Translations under genes and position numbers: made by a program | From: Halothiobacillus sp. 15-55-196 | GTDB taxonomy: Bacteria; Pseudomonadota; Gammaproteobacteria; Halothiobacillales; Halothiobacillaceae | Length of the DNA stretch: 64,000 bases | Assembly (NCBI GenBank): GCA_002282715.1 | Contig: NCKC01000002.1 | Span: 1 to 64,000, forward strand | Reading direction: 5' to 3' | Shown here: positions 19,028 to 28,305 of the stretch, piece after piece | Layout of the letters: each line of letters opens with the position of its first letter | Numbering within the stretch: position 1 is the first letter of the stretch | Notes under the pieces: generated by a model | What the model was told of the DNA's origin: nothing | Databases searched by the model: none | What the model saw: the letters and a program-made list of their open reading frames with translations, nothing else

Positions 19028-20425
19028 TCAGGCGGCGCTGTGCATTAATGATTCAAGCGCCGCAAAGCTCGAATCAAGGTCTGCCGATTCATGGATGGAC
19101 TGACTCAGGAACGCCTCCAGATCAGGCTGCACATCAATGGCGCGATCAAGCCGCACATCATGACCACGACGATACGCGCCCACAGCCAATAAATCCCGGC
19201 TTTGATTGTATGTGCTCATCAATTGCTTGAAGCGTTGCATCAGATCCAGATGCTCGGATGACACCAACGCGGGCATCAGTCGGGAAATGGACGCTTCGAT
19301 ATCAATGGCCGGATAACGGCCACGTTCGGCAATGGCCCGGGAAAGCACGATGTGCCCGTCCAGAATGGCACGGGCAGCATCGGCGATGGGGTCATTCTGA
19401 TCGTCCCCTTCCACCAGCACGGTATAAAACGCCGTCATACTTCCGCGAGCCGATTCCCCATTACCCGCACGCTCAACCAGGGCAGGCAAACGTGCGAACA
19501 CCGACGGCGGATAGCCCTTGGTGGCCGGTGGCTCGCCGATCGCCAAACCGATTTCCCGCTGGGCCTGGGCGTAACGCGTCAACGAATCCATCAACAGCAG
19601 CACATCATGGCCCTGTTCGCGGAAATACTCGGCAATGGCCGTCGCCAGATTCGCGCCGTGCAAGCGCATGAGCGGCGAGGCATCGGCCGGAGCGGCGATC
19701 ACAATCGCCCTTGATCGCGCCTCGTCATCGAGAATCTCGGCGACAAATTCACGCACCTCGCGCCCACGCTCGCCGATCAGGCCGACCACGATGATCTCCG
19801 CCGCGGTGTAGCGTGTCATCATGCCGAGCAGGACGCTTTTACCCACCCCGCTACCAGCAAAAATACCCATTCGCTGCCCGCGCCCCACGGTGAGCAGGGC
19901 ATTGATTGCCCGCACGCCCACATCCAATGGCTCGCGGATCGGGCGACGCTTGAGCGGATTGTTACTGCGTCCCTGCAAATCAACCGGGATGTCGCCGAAA
20001 ATGGCCGGGCCATCGTCCAGAGGTTGTCCACGCGCATCAAGAACACGCCCCATCAGCTCCGGCCCCAGCGGAACCCGAATGGATGCACCCTGATTCTGCA
20101 CCCGGCAGCCCGGCGCGATACCCCTGAGCGCCTCCAGTGGCATGAGGTAGGTATTGCGCTCGGCAAAGCCGACCACTTCTGCGTCCACATAACGACCGGC
20201 CGGATCGTCATCCAGAAAAATGCGGCATTGATCGCCAATGGCCGCCGTGAGTCCGCTGGCTTCGAGCGCCAGGCCCACAACCCGTACGATCCGTCCTTCG
20301 GCTTGCAGCGGCGGGCGTTGCACGCGTGCCTGCAAACCCATGAGGTGACGAGCCCAATCCAACCCGGCTCCCCCGCCGCGCATGGAAGGCGGATCGAACA
20401 CAGCGGGATTGCGGCCCGATGTCAT
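19028..20425 (-). CDS. fliI: Flagellum-specific export ATPase FliI
   Basis: ATPase that energises export of rod, hook and filament proteins. 465 residues, F1-beta-like. Walker A GSGVGKS at 191-197, Walker [14 protein letters not shown], and the family signature [23 protein letters not shown] are all present; the C-terminal domain ends in a helix. Its ATG overlaps the fliH stop (ATGA), suggesting stoichiometric synthesis with its inhibitor FliH. Confidence 0.96.
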   Translation of the reverse strand: MTSGRNPAVFDPPSMRGGGAGLDWARHLMGLQARVQRPPLQAEGRIVRVVGLALEASGLTAAIGDQCRIFLDDDPAGRYVDAEVVGFAERNTYLMPLEALRGIAPGCRVQNQGASIRVPLGPELMGRVLDARGQPLDDGPAIFGDIPVDLQGRSNNPLKRRPIREPLDVGVRAINALLTVGRGQRMGIFAGSGVGKSVLLGMMTRYTAAEIIVVGLIGERGREVREFVAEILDDEARSRAIVIAAPADASPLMRLHGANLATAIAEYFREQGHDVLLLMDSLTRYAQAQREIGLAIGEPPATKGYPPSVFARLPALVERAGNGESARGSMTAFYTVLVEGDDQNDPIADAARAILDGHIVLSRAIAERGRYPAIDIEASISRLMPALVSSEHLDLMQRFKQLMSTYNQSRDLLAVGAYRRGHDVRLDRAIDVQPDLEAFLSQSIHESADLDSSFAALESLMHSAA

Positions 20426-21204
20426 TCGGCGGCCTCGTTCACTTCAGTCGCAATGGGATCGGCCGGGCCCGCCACCTGTTCATCGAGCACGCGCAGGCAA
20501 AGTGCGGCCCAGCGGGCTTCCAGACTGGCATCGACGAGCGACCCCACGCCCACGGTGTTCGATTCAACCTTCAAACCGCCCGGCGTCACCGTCGCATCAC
20601 GGCGCACGGTAATGGTTTGCGCGTGTTGGTTTTGCACCTTGTTCTGATCGATGGCGGCCTGCAGGGCATCGGCATCGTCGGGATGGCAAACCAGCGTGAC
20701 GGCGCGCACGGCCACCGGCAACGCTTCGATCGCCGTGCGAGCCACCACTTCCAGATGCTCGGGCGCGATGGTCAGTTCGCGGTAAATGATCGCGCGGGCC
20801 ATCTGGGCGGCCAGTCTAGCCATTTGCAGGCTGACTTCCGCATCCAGATCCGCCAAGGGTTGGGTCAATGCCTGCAACCAGCCATTAAAGCGCTGCTGGA
20901 TCCGTGTTTGTTCAGCCAGGGCGGCCGCCAGCCCTTCGGCATGACCTGCCGCAAAACCGGCCTTTTCCCCCTGGGCCCGCCCCGCCGCGAAGCCGGCTTG
21001 TTCGGCCTCTTGGCGCGCTTGTGCCCATTTTTCTGCTTGAGGATCGAGCGGCTCGCTCCTAATCTCCGGCGGCTCCTCCGGCAGATCAAAATCAGGCAAG
21101 GCCCAGGCCGAAATATTCGATACATCCGCCCCCGCGGTCAACGGACGCACCAAGGGTGCTTCTTCAACTGCGGCAGCCTGCACGGGATCAGACGAATTCT
21201 TCAC
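20422..21204 (-). CDS. fliH: Flagellar assembly protein FliH
   Basis: Binds and regulates FliI as a peripheral stalk. 260 residues: a proline- and acid-rich N-terminus (about 1-60), a segment of AxxxG-type repeats ([24 protein letters not shown], about 72-95) characteristic of FliH, and a C-terminal domain related to V/F-ATPase stalk subunits. The alanine at the extreme N-terminus region and the start overlap the last codons of fliG by 17 bases. Confidence 0.92.
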   Translation of the reverse strand: MKNSSDPVQAAAVEEAPLVRPLTAGADVSNISAWALPDFDLPEEPPEIRSEPLDPQAEKWAQARQEAEQAGFAAGRAQGEKAGFAAGHAEGLAAALAEQTRIQQRFNGWLQALTQPLADLDAEVSLQMARLAAQMARAIIYRELTIAPEHLEVVARTAIEALPVAVRAVTLVCHPDDADALQAAIDQNKVQNQHAQTITVRRDATVTPGGLKVESNTVGVGSLVDASLEARWAALCLRVLDEQVAGPADPIATEVNEAAE

Positions 21205-22228
21205 CGCCGCCTCCTAAGCTGATCTTGCCTTCATCCGCCAGTTTGCGCGCCGCCTGCAGAATTTCTTTCTGTGCCGCTTCGACATCGGACAAGCGTGTTG
21301 GGCCCAGCGATTCCAGGTCGTCGCGCATCATCTCGGATGCGCGCTTCGACATATTCTTGAAGAACTTCTCCTTGAGATCGTTATCCGCGCCCTTCATCGC
21401 CATGAGCAGGCGATCGGAAGGTACTTCGCGTAGGATGGTCTGGATGCCGCGATCATCCACGTCGATCAGGTTGGCGAACACAAACATCAGATCTTCGATC
21501 TGTGTACCCAATTCGGCATCGGTGGACTTGACCGCATTCATCACCACTTCCTCAACGCTACCTTCGAGGAAGTTCATGATCCCCGCCGCAATCTTGACGC
21601 CACCGACCTTGGACGACTTGCCACCACCGGCGCCAGAAACCTGACGCTCCATGATGTCGTCGAGTTCCATCAGGGCCTGTGGGGACACGCCATCGAGATG
21701 GGCGATGCGCAGGACGATATCGGCACGCATGTTCTCCGGCAGCATCTGTAGAATTTCCGCACCCTGATCGCTCTCCAGATGCGATAGCACAATCGCGATA
21801 ATCTGCGGGTGTTCGTAGCGGATGATTTCGGCAATCGAGCGCGGATCCAGCCATTTGAGAAATTCCAGATTCCGGCGGTTGCCGCCTGAACTGATACGTT
21901 CGAGCAAGCCTGCGGCCTTGTCTTCACCCAAGGCCCGGTTCAGCACGTTACGAATGTAATCGGTGGTACCGAGCGCCAGACCGGTCTGGTCGCCCAGATC
22001 CAGCACGAACTGATCGAGCACAGCCTGAATCTGGGAGCGGGTCACATTGGGCAGAACGGCCATGGCTTGGCCTATTTTCTGAACCTCACGTGGATCGAGC
22101 TTGGCGAACAACTGTGCCGCCGACTCCTCACCCAAAGCCATCATCAGGATGGCGGCGCGCTCAGGGCCCTTCAATCCAGCGATCAGATCACCGGGGTTTT
22201 GATCCGCTTTCACAGGGGCTTCGGCCAT
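21188..22228 (-). CDS. fliG: Flagellar motor switch protein FliG
   Basis: C-ring protein that couples the stators to rotation and receives CheY-P signals via FliM. 346 residues. Three helical domains are readable: the N-terminal FliF-binding domain (GPERAAILMMALGEESAAQLF), the middle domain with the EHPQ motif (YEHPQIIAIVLSHL), and the torque-generating C-terminal domain (FANLIDVDDRGIQTILREVPSD...LKEKFFKNMSKRA). It follows fliF by one base. Confidence 0.96.
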   Translation of the reverse strand: MAEAPVKADQNPGDLIAGLKGPERAAILMMALGEESAAQLFAKLDPREVQKIGQAMAVLPNVTRSQIQAVLDQFVLDLGDQTGLALGTTDYIRNVLNRALGEDKAAGLLERISSGGNRRNLEFLKWLDPRSIAEIIRYEHPQIIAIVLSHLESDQGAEILQMLPENMRADIVLRIAHLDGVSPQALMELDDIMERQVSGAGGGKSSKVGGVKIAAGIMNFLEGSVEEVVMNAVKSTDAELGTQIEDLMFVFANLIDVDDRGIQTILREVPSDRLLMAMKGADNDLKEKFFKNMSKRASEMMRDDLESLGPTRLSDVEAAQKEILQAARKLADEGKISLGGGGEEFV

Positions 22229-22229
22229 C

Positions 22230-24002
22230 TCAGTTCTCCGAATGCGTCCATTGTTTGATCACCGCGGCCACCGCCTTGGGATCATGGTTGATACTTTGTT
22301 TCAATTGTCGCAGCTTATCAGCATAGCTTGCGGCACCGACGAGTTGCGGCACGCCCTCGAGGTTGTCCACGTCATCCGGTCCGGGGATTTGCCCGCCCTC
22401 ACCCGCCTGACGAGTAAAGGAAACACCCTCTTCATTCATGCCATTGTCTTCCGTGCCATTAGGCAGTGCTGCACCTGGCTGATGAGGTAATGCCTCCGGG
22501 CGGGATTTATCCGCCAGCATTTTCAGCAGAGGTCGAACGACCATCAAGAAAATGACCAACATTGCCACCCCCAATCCCAGATTTTTCAGCAAGGGCATGA
22601 ACCACTCCTGCTGCCAGAGCGGAACGGAGACTTTTTCAATCTTCTGCTCAACGAACGGAATGCTCGCGAGCGTCAATTTGTCGCCACGCTGTTCATCCAA
22701 GCCCACGGCTTGGGACACCAGATCCTTGATTCGCGCCAATTCGGCATCGCTCATCGGCTCGGTTTTCGTTTTCCCGTCCTTGTCCGTCACCGTTTTTTCA
22801 TCCAGCAACACCGCCACGTTGAGTTTATCCACCGCACCGCTGGCGTATTGGGTATGACGAATATCCTTATCCACATTGTAGTTGCGTGTTTCGTTCTTTT
22901 GGGTGCTGATCGGTGTCTGAATGATCTGCTGGTATTGCTGAACGTTCAGATTGGCCGGTGGCTGCAGGCCGCCTGCCGTTGGCGGCGTTACCGTACCGCC
23001 GCCCGGTGGTTGATTGGTGAGCGCACCCGGCACGCCACCGTTGATACCCTGATCACCCAGGGCGCGCGTGGTGTCGCTGGTCTGCTCGGAAAGCACGACC
23101 CCGGTTTTCGGGCCATAGGTTTCACTTGTACCTTCCTGACGTGAGAAATCGATATTGGCAGATACCTGGGCGCGCACCTGATTTGCCCCAACAATCGGCG
23201 TCAGCAAGGCTTCGATCTGGCGAGCGTAGGCTCGTTCGACGCGCTGGCGATAGGCGAATTGTTTATCGGTCAAACCCATGCCGCTGGCATCGTCAGAATT
23301 TTGACTTAGCAATTCACCGCGCTGATCAATGACGCTCACATTCTCCGGTTTCATCCCCGCCACGCTCGACGCGACCAGATGCACAATCGCGCGCACCTGA
23401 TCGGCAGTCAGCGATTGGCCGGGCGATAATTCCACCACGACCGAAGCCGTGGGCGGTTGCTGTTCCCGAACAAAAACCGATTGCTTGGGTGTCGCCAGAT
23501 GCACACGAGCTGCCGAAACACCTTGAATGGTCTCGATTGACCGTGCCAGTTCGACTTCTATGGCGTGCTGGTAACGTGCATGTTCAACAAACTGGCTGGT
23601 ACCCAGGGATTGATCCTTGTCCAACATCTCAAGCCCGACCCCGTTACCGGAAGGCAGACCCTCGCTGGCCAGCAACATCCGCACGGCGGGCAACTGGGCA
23701 GGGTCGACCAGAATGGCGCCATCCGCACTCAGTTGATAATTCTTTTTGGCCGCACGCAACGCATCGACCACGGCGGCCGATTCTTTCGGCCCGAGGTTGG
23801 TATACAACGGTACCAGAGATGGCTTTTGCCCCCATAGAAAGAAACCGACCATGAAGGAAAGCGTCGCTGCCAGCGCCACCAGAATCAGCAACTGACGGAA
23901 ACTCGACGATTGCGTGAATCCGTCGATTTGCCGGATCCATGCCGGCGTTCCGGTTGTTGGCTGGTGAGCGGCAGACATGGAAGCCATCGAATTCTGTGCC
24001 AT
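22230..24002 (-). CDS. fliF: Flagellar MS-ring protein FliF
   Basis: Forms the MS ring in the inner membrane on which the motor is built. 590 residues. Two transmembrane helices flank a large periplasmic part: about 38-60 (LLILVALAATLSFMVGFFLW) and about 470-492 (LGLGVAMLVIFLMVVRPLL). Ring-building domains show LASEGLPSGNGVGLEMLDKD and ARVHLATPKQSVFVREQQPPTASV. The C-terminal tail, which binds FliG, ends with the helix AVAAVIKQWTHSEN. Confidence 0.96.
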   Translation of the reverse strand: MAQNSMASMSAAHQPTTGTPAWIRQIDGFTQSSSFRQLLILVALAATLSFMVGFFLWGQKPSLVPLYTNLGPKESAAVVDALRAAKKNYQLSADGAILVDPAQLPAVRMLLASEGLPSGNGVGLEMLDKDQSLGTSQFVEHARYQHAIEVELARSIETIQGVSAARVHLATPKQSVFVREQQPPTASVVVELSPGQSLTADQVRAIVHLVASSVAGMKPENVSVIDQRGELLSQNSDDASGMGLTDKQFAYRQRVERAYARQIEALLTPIVGANQVRAQVSANIDFSRQEGTSETYGPKTGVVLSEQTSDTTRALGDQGINGGVPGALTNQPPGGGTVTPPTAGGLQPPANLNVQQYQQIIQTPISTQKNETRNYNVDKDIRHTQYASGAVDKLNVAVLLDEKTVTDKDGKTKTEPMSDAELARIKDLVSQAVGLDEQRGDKLTLASIPFVEQKIEKVSVPLWQQEWFMPLLKNLGLGVAMLVIFLMVVRPLLKMLADKSRPEALPHQPGAALPNGTEDNGMNEEGVSFTRQAGEGGQIPGPDDVDNLEGVPQLVGAASYADKLRQLKQSINHDPKAVAAVIKQWTHSEN

Positions 24003-24030
24003 GGTGAAACCCTAACCTTTTAAATTGGCC

Positions 24031-24372
24031 TTAAACCGGCATGTTCATGATGTCTTGGTACGCCTGCACCAAGCGGTTGCGCACCTGCAAGGTGGCATTG
24101 AAGCCCAGTGACGCCTTCTGGGAGGCCAGCATGACCTGCGTGAGATCCACATTCGGATCGCCCAGCTCGAAACGGGTCTTCAACTGGGAAGAATTCTGTT
24201 GCAGATCATTGACCTGCCCGATTGCCTTCGTCAAGAGCGATGAGAAGGAATCGCCACCGGCAGGCGATACCGCAGGTGGCACACTCGCCGGCTGGGCCAG
24301 CCGCTGGGTGGCTTCCTGACGCATGACGCGCATTTGCGACAAAATTTGATCGACCGACATTCCGCTACTCAT
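24031..24372 (-). CDS. fliE: Flagellar hook-basal body protein FliE
   Basis: 113-residue exported rod-base protein that joins the MS ring to the proximal rod. The conserved C-terminal half is clear: DPNVDLTQVMLASQKASLGFNATLQVRNRLVQAYQDIMNMPV. The N-terminal half is alanine- and serine-rich. It is the first gene of fliEFGHIJK, 99 bases downstream of the fleQ-like activator gene, so its promoter should lie in that gap; an imperfect sigma-54-like site is discussed among the rejected items. Confidence 0.94.
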   Translation of the reverse strand: MSSGMSVDQILSQMRVMRQEATQRLAQPASVPPAVSPAGGDSFSSLLTKAIGQVNDLQQNSSQLKTRFELGDPNVDLTQVMLASQKASLGFNATLQVRNRLVQAYQDIMNMPV

Positions 24373-24471
24373 CTTGCCTACTCCTCAACCTGATCAAGCC
24401 GCTTGCCGAAAACAGCGTGTGTTCCAAGCAAAGCATTGTGTTGAGATGGATTAAGCAGGGTTTATGCCAAT

Positions 24472-25941
24472 TCAGGCGGACATCTGATACTTGCGGAGTT
24501 TCTCAACCAGAGTGGTTCGGCGGATACCCAGTTGCCGCGCGGCCTGCGCGACCACACCGTCATTATTGATCAGCGCCTGTTCGATCCAGGCGCGCTCGAT
24601 GGCTTCGAGCTGATTCTTGAGATCGAAGTCCATTTCCGGCAAAACACACTGACATTGCGCCAGTTCCTGTTCATCGACCGGCAACCGAATGCCCGCAGAC
24701 TGATCCACGCTCGTCCGCTCAGCGGCAAATATGTCACGAGGATCAACATCCTCAGGCGGTGTGGCATTCTGCGCGCTCGGTTCAGGCGCCCTTGCGGTGG
24801 TCGGAGCGGGCATATCGGGCATTTGCCAGTCGGCGGGCAGCTGCATGCGGATTTTTTCTGGCAGCTGCGCGACATCCACGACCTGATCGGGGTACAGAAT
24901 CCCCAGACGCTCGATGAGATTACCCAACTCACGCACATTACCCGGCCACGGAAGCGCCGAAAGCACCGCCAGCGCGCCATCGGTCAACTTCGCCACGGGG
25001 CGCCCCGCCAAGGCAAAACGTTGCGTCAATGCCCGGACAATCTCGGGAATATCCGCCTGCAATTCACGTAATGGCCTGGTTTCAAGCGGGAAAACATTCA
25101 AGCGGTAGTACAAATCCTGCCGGAAGCCGCCTTCCTGTATGCGCGCTTCCAGATCCCGATGCGTCGCGGCCACGATGCGCACATCGGCCGTGAAGGTATG
25201 CCGCCCGCCAACGCGCTCGAATGTACGTTCCTGCAATACGCGCAGAATCTTGACCTGCATCGGCAGCGGCATATCGCCGATTTCATCCAGAAACAGCGTG
25301 CCGCCCTCGGCCAGTTCGAAGCGCCCCGGTCGCGCACTGATCGCGCCGGTAAAGGCGCCCTTCTCATGGCCGAATAACTCGGACTCAAGCAATTCCGCCG
25401 GAATCGCGCCGCAATTGATGGGCACGAAGGGTTTATCCGCCCGATTCGACAGACGATGAATCATTCGCGCCACGACTTCCTTGCCGGTACCGGATTCACC
25501 CAGAATCAGCACGGTGGCATCGCTGGGTGCCACCTGTTCGATCTCGGCCCGCAGCTGCCGCATGACCGGCGTTTGCCCCACCAAACCACGTCCGGCCGCA
25601 ACCAGCTGTTCACCGCGCCAACGACTGAACAAACGCTGAACGATGCCCTGCAAACCGGACAGCGTACAAGGCCAGGCCAGTGTGGCGAAGGGTGCTTGAA
25701 CCGCGCCCAGCCAGCGAGCCGGATCAGCGTCCAAGGCAATCCAGGGCAGCGTTTGCAGATGGTCGAGACGGGATGCGCAGGCATCGGCAAAACAGATGCC
25801 GCCAATCACATCGTCGGTAACGGAGGGAACCGGATCAGGAACCGATTCGGCCTGGACACCGAGCAAGAAAAGCCAATGTGCCAAATCGGACTTGATCTCA
25901 GATGGTGCATCCAACCATATTCGCGGCAACTGATCAGACAT
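24472..25941 (-). CDS. fleQ: Sigma-54-dependent flagellar activator, FleQ/FlrA type
   Basis: Master regulator of flagellar genes that drives sigma-54 RNA polymerase. 489 residues from the ATG at 25941. N-terminal FleQ-type receiver-like domain (about 1-110) without a conserved phospho-acceptor site I could identify, then the AAA+ domain: Walker A GESGTGKE (148-155), the sigma-54 contact loop GAFTGA (195-200), FLDEIGDMP and R-finger region GNVREL. The C-terminal Fis-like helix-turn-helix is [23 protein letters not shown] longer frame (to 26010) adds 23 poorly conserved residues. It lies just upstream of fliE. Related NtrC-like regulators are possible, but the N-terminus and context favour FleQ. 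Confidence 0.88.
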   Translation of the reverse strand: MSDQLPRIWLDAPSEIKSDLAHWLFLLGVQAESVPDPVPSVTDDVIGGICFADACASRLDHLQTLPWIALDADPARWLGAVQAPFATLAWPCTLSGLQGIVQRLFSRWRGEQLVAAGRGLVGQTPVMRQLRAEIEQVAPSDATVLILGESGTGKEVVARMIHRLSNRADKPFVPINCGAIPAELLESELFGHEKGAFTGAISARPGRFELAEGGTLFLDEIGDMPLPMQVKILRVLQERTFERVGGRHTFTADVRIVAATHRDLEARIQEGGFRQDLYYRLNVFPLETRPLRELQADIPEIVRALTQRFALAGRPVAKLTDGALAVLSALPWPGNVRELGNLIERLGILYPDQVVDVAQLPEKIRMQLPADWQMPDMPAPTTARAPEPSAQNATPPEDVDPRDIFAAERTSVDQSAGIRLPVDEQELAQCQCVLPEMDFDLKNQLEAIERAWIEQALINNDGVVAQAARQLGIRRTTLVEKLRKYQMSA

Positions 25942-26214
25942 CTTCCGGTGACTCCGAAACAACAAGATAATCAAACACACGAGGCGGCCCGCCGACACAT
26001 CTCGGATCATATTTTGGGCGGATGCCCACCGAAAAAGCAGCTGGGAATTTGTTCAGGCGGAAACCCTACCTGTAGCCGTGATCTGTGTCAAAATATTGTC
26101 AGCATTATCTGCACGATGTGACCACTTGACCCGGCTTTGGTTTATGAGTGTTAATTCGACCACTTGGCGCCTATCGCACCGCCAATCCCGGAAGGACTCG
26201 CCAGAAGTGAATCC
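25942..26214. other. Divergent intergenic region between fleQ-like and fliK-like genes
   Basis: Holds the promoters of two divergent transcription units. On the plus strand TTGACC (26126-26131) is followed 17 bases later by TGTTAA, a weak sigma-70 candidate for the fliK-like gene. I see no convincing operator or repeat. Confidence 0.4.
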
Positions 26215-27531
26215 ATGAAAATCGACTCGACATTGATCGCCAGCACCGTCACGGAATTACGGGGCCAGCCGCTTAAGACAGGGCAGACACTGGCGGCCAT
26301 TGTCTTGCAAGCGAATCAAAGCACGGGCAAAGCGGTGCTTTCCCTGGCCGGCGGACAGGTGACCGTCAACACCCGGCAGCCGCTCACTATGGGCAGCGCC
26401 ATCCAGTTGACCGTTCGGGATGTCGGCCCGCCGCTGGTGTTGGGACTCACGCCCGCCGAAGGCATGGCGGCACGCGCCTCGCCACAAACGCCGGTGCAAA
26501 CCCTGTTTGCCCTGTTGATGACAAAACTCGGCAGCGGCGTGCTGTCGTCCACTCCGAAAGCCGATTTCATCCCGCCGCAAGGGCAGCAAGCCAATATGGC
26601 GAAGAACCCAAGCCCTTTTTCGACGACAACCACCTCATCGACCAACAATGCGGATTCGACAACAGGCAAGACTCCGGCTGGCACCGCGCCGATCGCGAAG
26701 GCAACTCAGTCCATCAAACTTGATCTCCCCTTGAACGTCCGCATGGCGCTGCCCAGCCTCGACCCTGTTCTCAATGCCGTGCGGACGGGCACGTCGGTCG
26801 CCGAACAAACACTTGCCCGAAATCTGACCCAGCTGATTGTCACCAACAGCCTGCCTGTAGTACCCACCAATGCGCTGCTTGATCAGGCGACATCCGATAT
26901 CAAGTCCCAGCTCAAATTGGCCGCCCAACAACTCAAAATGCAGTCAAGCCTGGAATCGGCGGGGAAGGAGCCCGTAACCACTGGCCGAGGGGCGCTGCCA
27001 CCGACCGCCGCCCCATCGGCATCACAGACCACGGCCCAGACTTCAACTCAAACCAGTGCGCTGCAATCGAGCCTGGAACAATGGATCGGTCGGCTGGATG
27101 TCAGCCAGTTGCGAACTGCCCTTTTACAGATTCAAGGGCAGCCGACCTGGGTCGTCGACGTGCCCATGATGGTCGCCGAGCAACCCCGGCGCTTCCAGTT
27201 CACCATTCAGGAGCAGGCGCAGAATACCAACCCACCAACCGAATCGACATGGCAACTCGATTTTGCGATTGATCTCCCCGCACTGGGGCCGCTGCATGGC
27301 AGCCTGTCGCTGCAATCCACCGACCTGACCGTTCGCCTGTATGCAGATAAGCCCGAGGCACGGATTCAGCTGGACGCCTCGCTCGACCAATTGGCAGAAC
27401 ACCTGCGCGCCGCTTCGTTGACGCCCAAGGAATTGAGCATCTACCCCGGCCCGCCGCCCAAAGCCGTTCAGGAGCGACTGAGCCCCGCACCGATCACAGA
27501 TGAGCACACCACGTTCAGGTGCCGAGTATGA
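26215..27531 (+). CDS. FliK-like hook-length control domain protein
   Basis: 438 residues. The N-terminal part (about 5-100) reads as a compact beta-rich domain; a low-complexity Ser/Thr/Pro/Gln linker follows (about 120-290); the C-terminal domain (about 330-425) fits the Flg_hook fold: WQLDFAIDLPALGPLHGSLSL, LTVRLYADKPEARIQL and LAEHLRAASLTPKELSIYPG. Proteins of this layout are found next to a stand-alone FlhB C-terminal domain in several proteobacteria, as here. It is separate from the canonical fliK at 17023-18537. I prefer the ATG at 26215 (MKIDSTLIAS) over an in-frame ATG at 26164, without a decisive ribosome binding site. Confidence 0.72.
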   Translation: MKIDSTLIASTVTELRGQPLKTGQTLAAIVLQANQSTGKAVLSLAGGQVTVNTRQPLTMGSAIQLTVRDVGPPLVLGLTPAEGMAARASPQTPVQTLFALLMTKLGSGVLSSTPKADFIPPQGQQANMAKNPSPFSTTTTSSTNNADSTTGKTPAGTAPIAKATQSIKLDLPLNVRMALPSLDPVLNAVRTGTSVAEQTLARNLTQLIVTNSLPVVPTNALLDQATSDIKSQLKLAAQQLKMQSSLESAGKEPVTTGRGALPPTAAPSASQTTAQTSTQTSALQSSLEQWIGRLDVSQLRTALLQIQGQPTWVVDVPMMVAEQPRRFQFTIQEQAQNTNPPTESTWQLDFAIDLPALGPLHGSLSLQSTDLTVRLYADKPEARIQLDASLDQLAEHLRAASLTPKELSIYPGPPPKAVQERLSPAPITDEHTTFRCRV

Positions 27532-27558
27532 TATGAAGTCTGATCAAGTGAAGTCAGC

Positions 27559-27933
27559 ATGAGTCGCGACATCCCGAAATCCAAGTCGGACACGCGCTCG
27601 GTCAGCCGGGCGGTGGCCCTGAAGTACGAGGGTACGGATTTACCTCGGGTGGTTGCCACGGGGCAGCATCTTGTGGCCGAGCAGATCGTGACCCATGCCG
27701 AAGCAGCGGGCGTACCATTGGTGGAAGACCCGGCGTTGGCGGAAGTGCTCGCCGGTCTGGATATCGGAGACCATATCCCCGACAACCTGTTCCGGGCCGT
27801 TGCGGAAGTGCTGAGTTATGCCCTGTATGTCAGCGGCAAGCACGAAGATGTGCTCAAGCGGGCGCAGCAAACGCGGGATGAGGCCCAAAAGAACCAATCA
27901 AATGACAAGTCAAAGAATGGGCCACCGGAATAA
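27559..27933 (+). CDS. FlhB C-terminal-domain-like protein
   Basis: 124 residues matching only the cytoplasmic C-terminal domain of the export-gate protein FlhB: AVALKYEGTDLPRVVATGQHLVAEQIVTHAEAAGVPLVEDPALAEVLAGLDIGDHIP. The N-terminal membrane domain is absent. In full FlhB the autocleavage site is NPTH; the corresponding region here (ALKYEG, with no NPTH) lacks it, as expected if the protein mimics the cleaved fragment. It follows the FliK-like gene by 27 bases, so the two probably act together in substrate-specificity switching; this is inference. The tail is charged and low complexity. Confidence 0.82.
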   Translation: MSRDIPKSKSDTRSVSRAVALKYEGTDLPRVVATGQHLVAEQIVTHAEAAGVPLVEDPALAEVLAGLDIGDHIPDNLFRAVAEVLSYALYVSGKHEDVLKRAQQTRDEAQKNQSNDKSKNGPPE

Positions 27934-28033
27934 AGCAACAAGTTTGATTGAGCATTCTGCTATCGCGCCTGCCCTGCGTCTGAGCGTGCCGCGAATTATT
28001 CCGTAGCCCCTGTTTCTGTCGAACTGGACTTAG

Positions 28034-28305
28034 GGAACCTCTGATTGAATCCCTCGTGAGCCGGGTTGCTGATCCAAAAGCCGCAAAACGAGACAGAGGC
28101 CGAAGGTCGTAGTTTACGCTACGATGCCAAGGCCGATAACGAAGTGTTGCGGCTTTTGGGCAGCAACCCCCATGGGACGGGCTTTTGAGAGCGATTCGCT
28201 GTGTTGCGCCGTTCACGAATGGAATAACCATTCGTTTCGCGCCGCGCCTTGCGACTCATCCCTCAAAAACCCGTCTCGGCCACGAAGGATTCAATCAGAG
28301 GTTCC
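28034..28305. mobile_element. MITE with GGAACCTCTGATTGAATCC ends and TTAG duplication
   Basis: 272-bp element with perfect 19-bp terminal inverted repeats (28034-28052 and 28287-28305) and a perfect 4-bp target duplication TTAG on both sides (28030-28033, 28306-28309). TTAG fits the YTAR target of IS5-group transposases. The interior is a nest of further inverted repeats: GGGTTGCTG-TCCAAAAGCC (28063 on) with its complement ending at 28169; GACGGGCTTTTGAG with CTCAAAAACCCGTC; and CGAATGG-AATAA-CCATTCG. No coding sequence. It is inserted in the 3' end of xseA, whose reading frame runs into it. Confidence 0.85.

Noticed and set aside
24408-24427. Sigma-54-like promoter before fliE (TTGGAACACACGCTGTTTT on the minus strand)
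   Set aside because: The -24 GG is present at the right place but the essential -12 GC reads GT, so the match is too weak to annotate, although a sigma-54 promoter is expected here.
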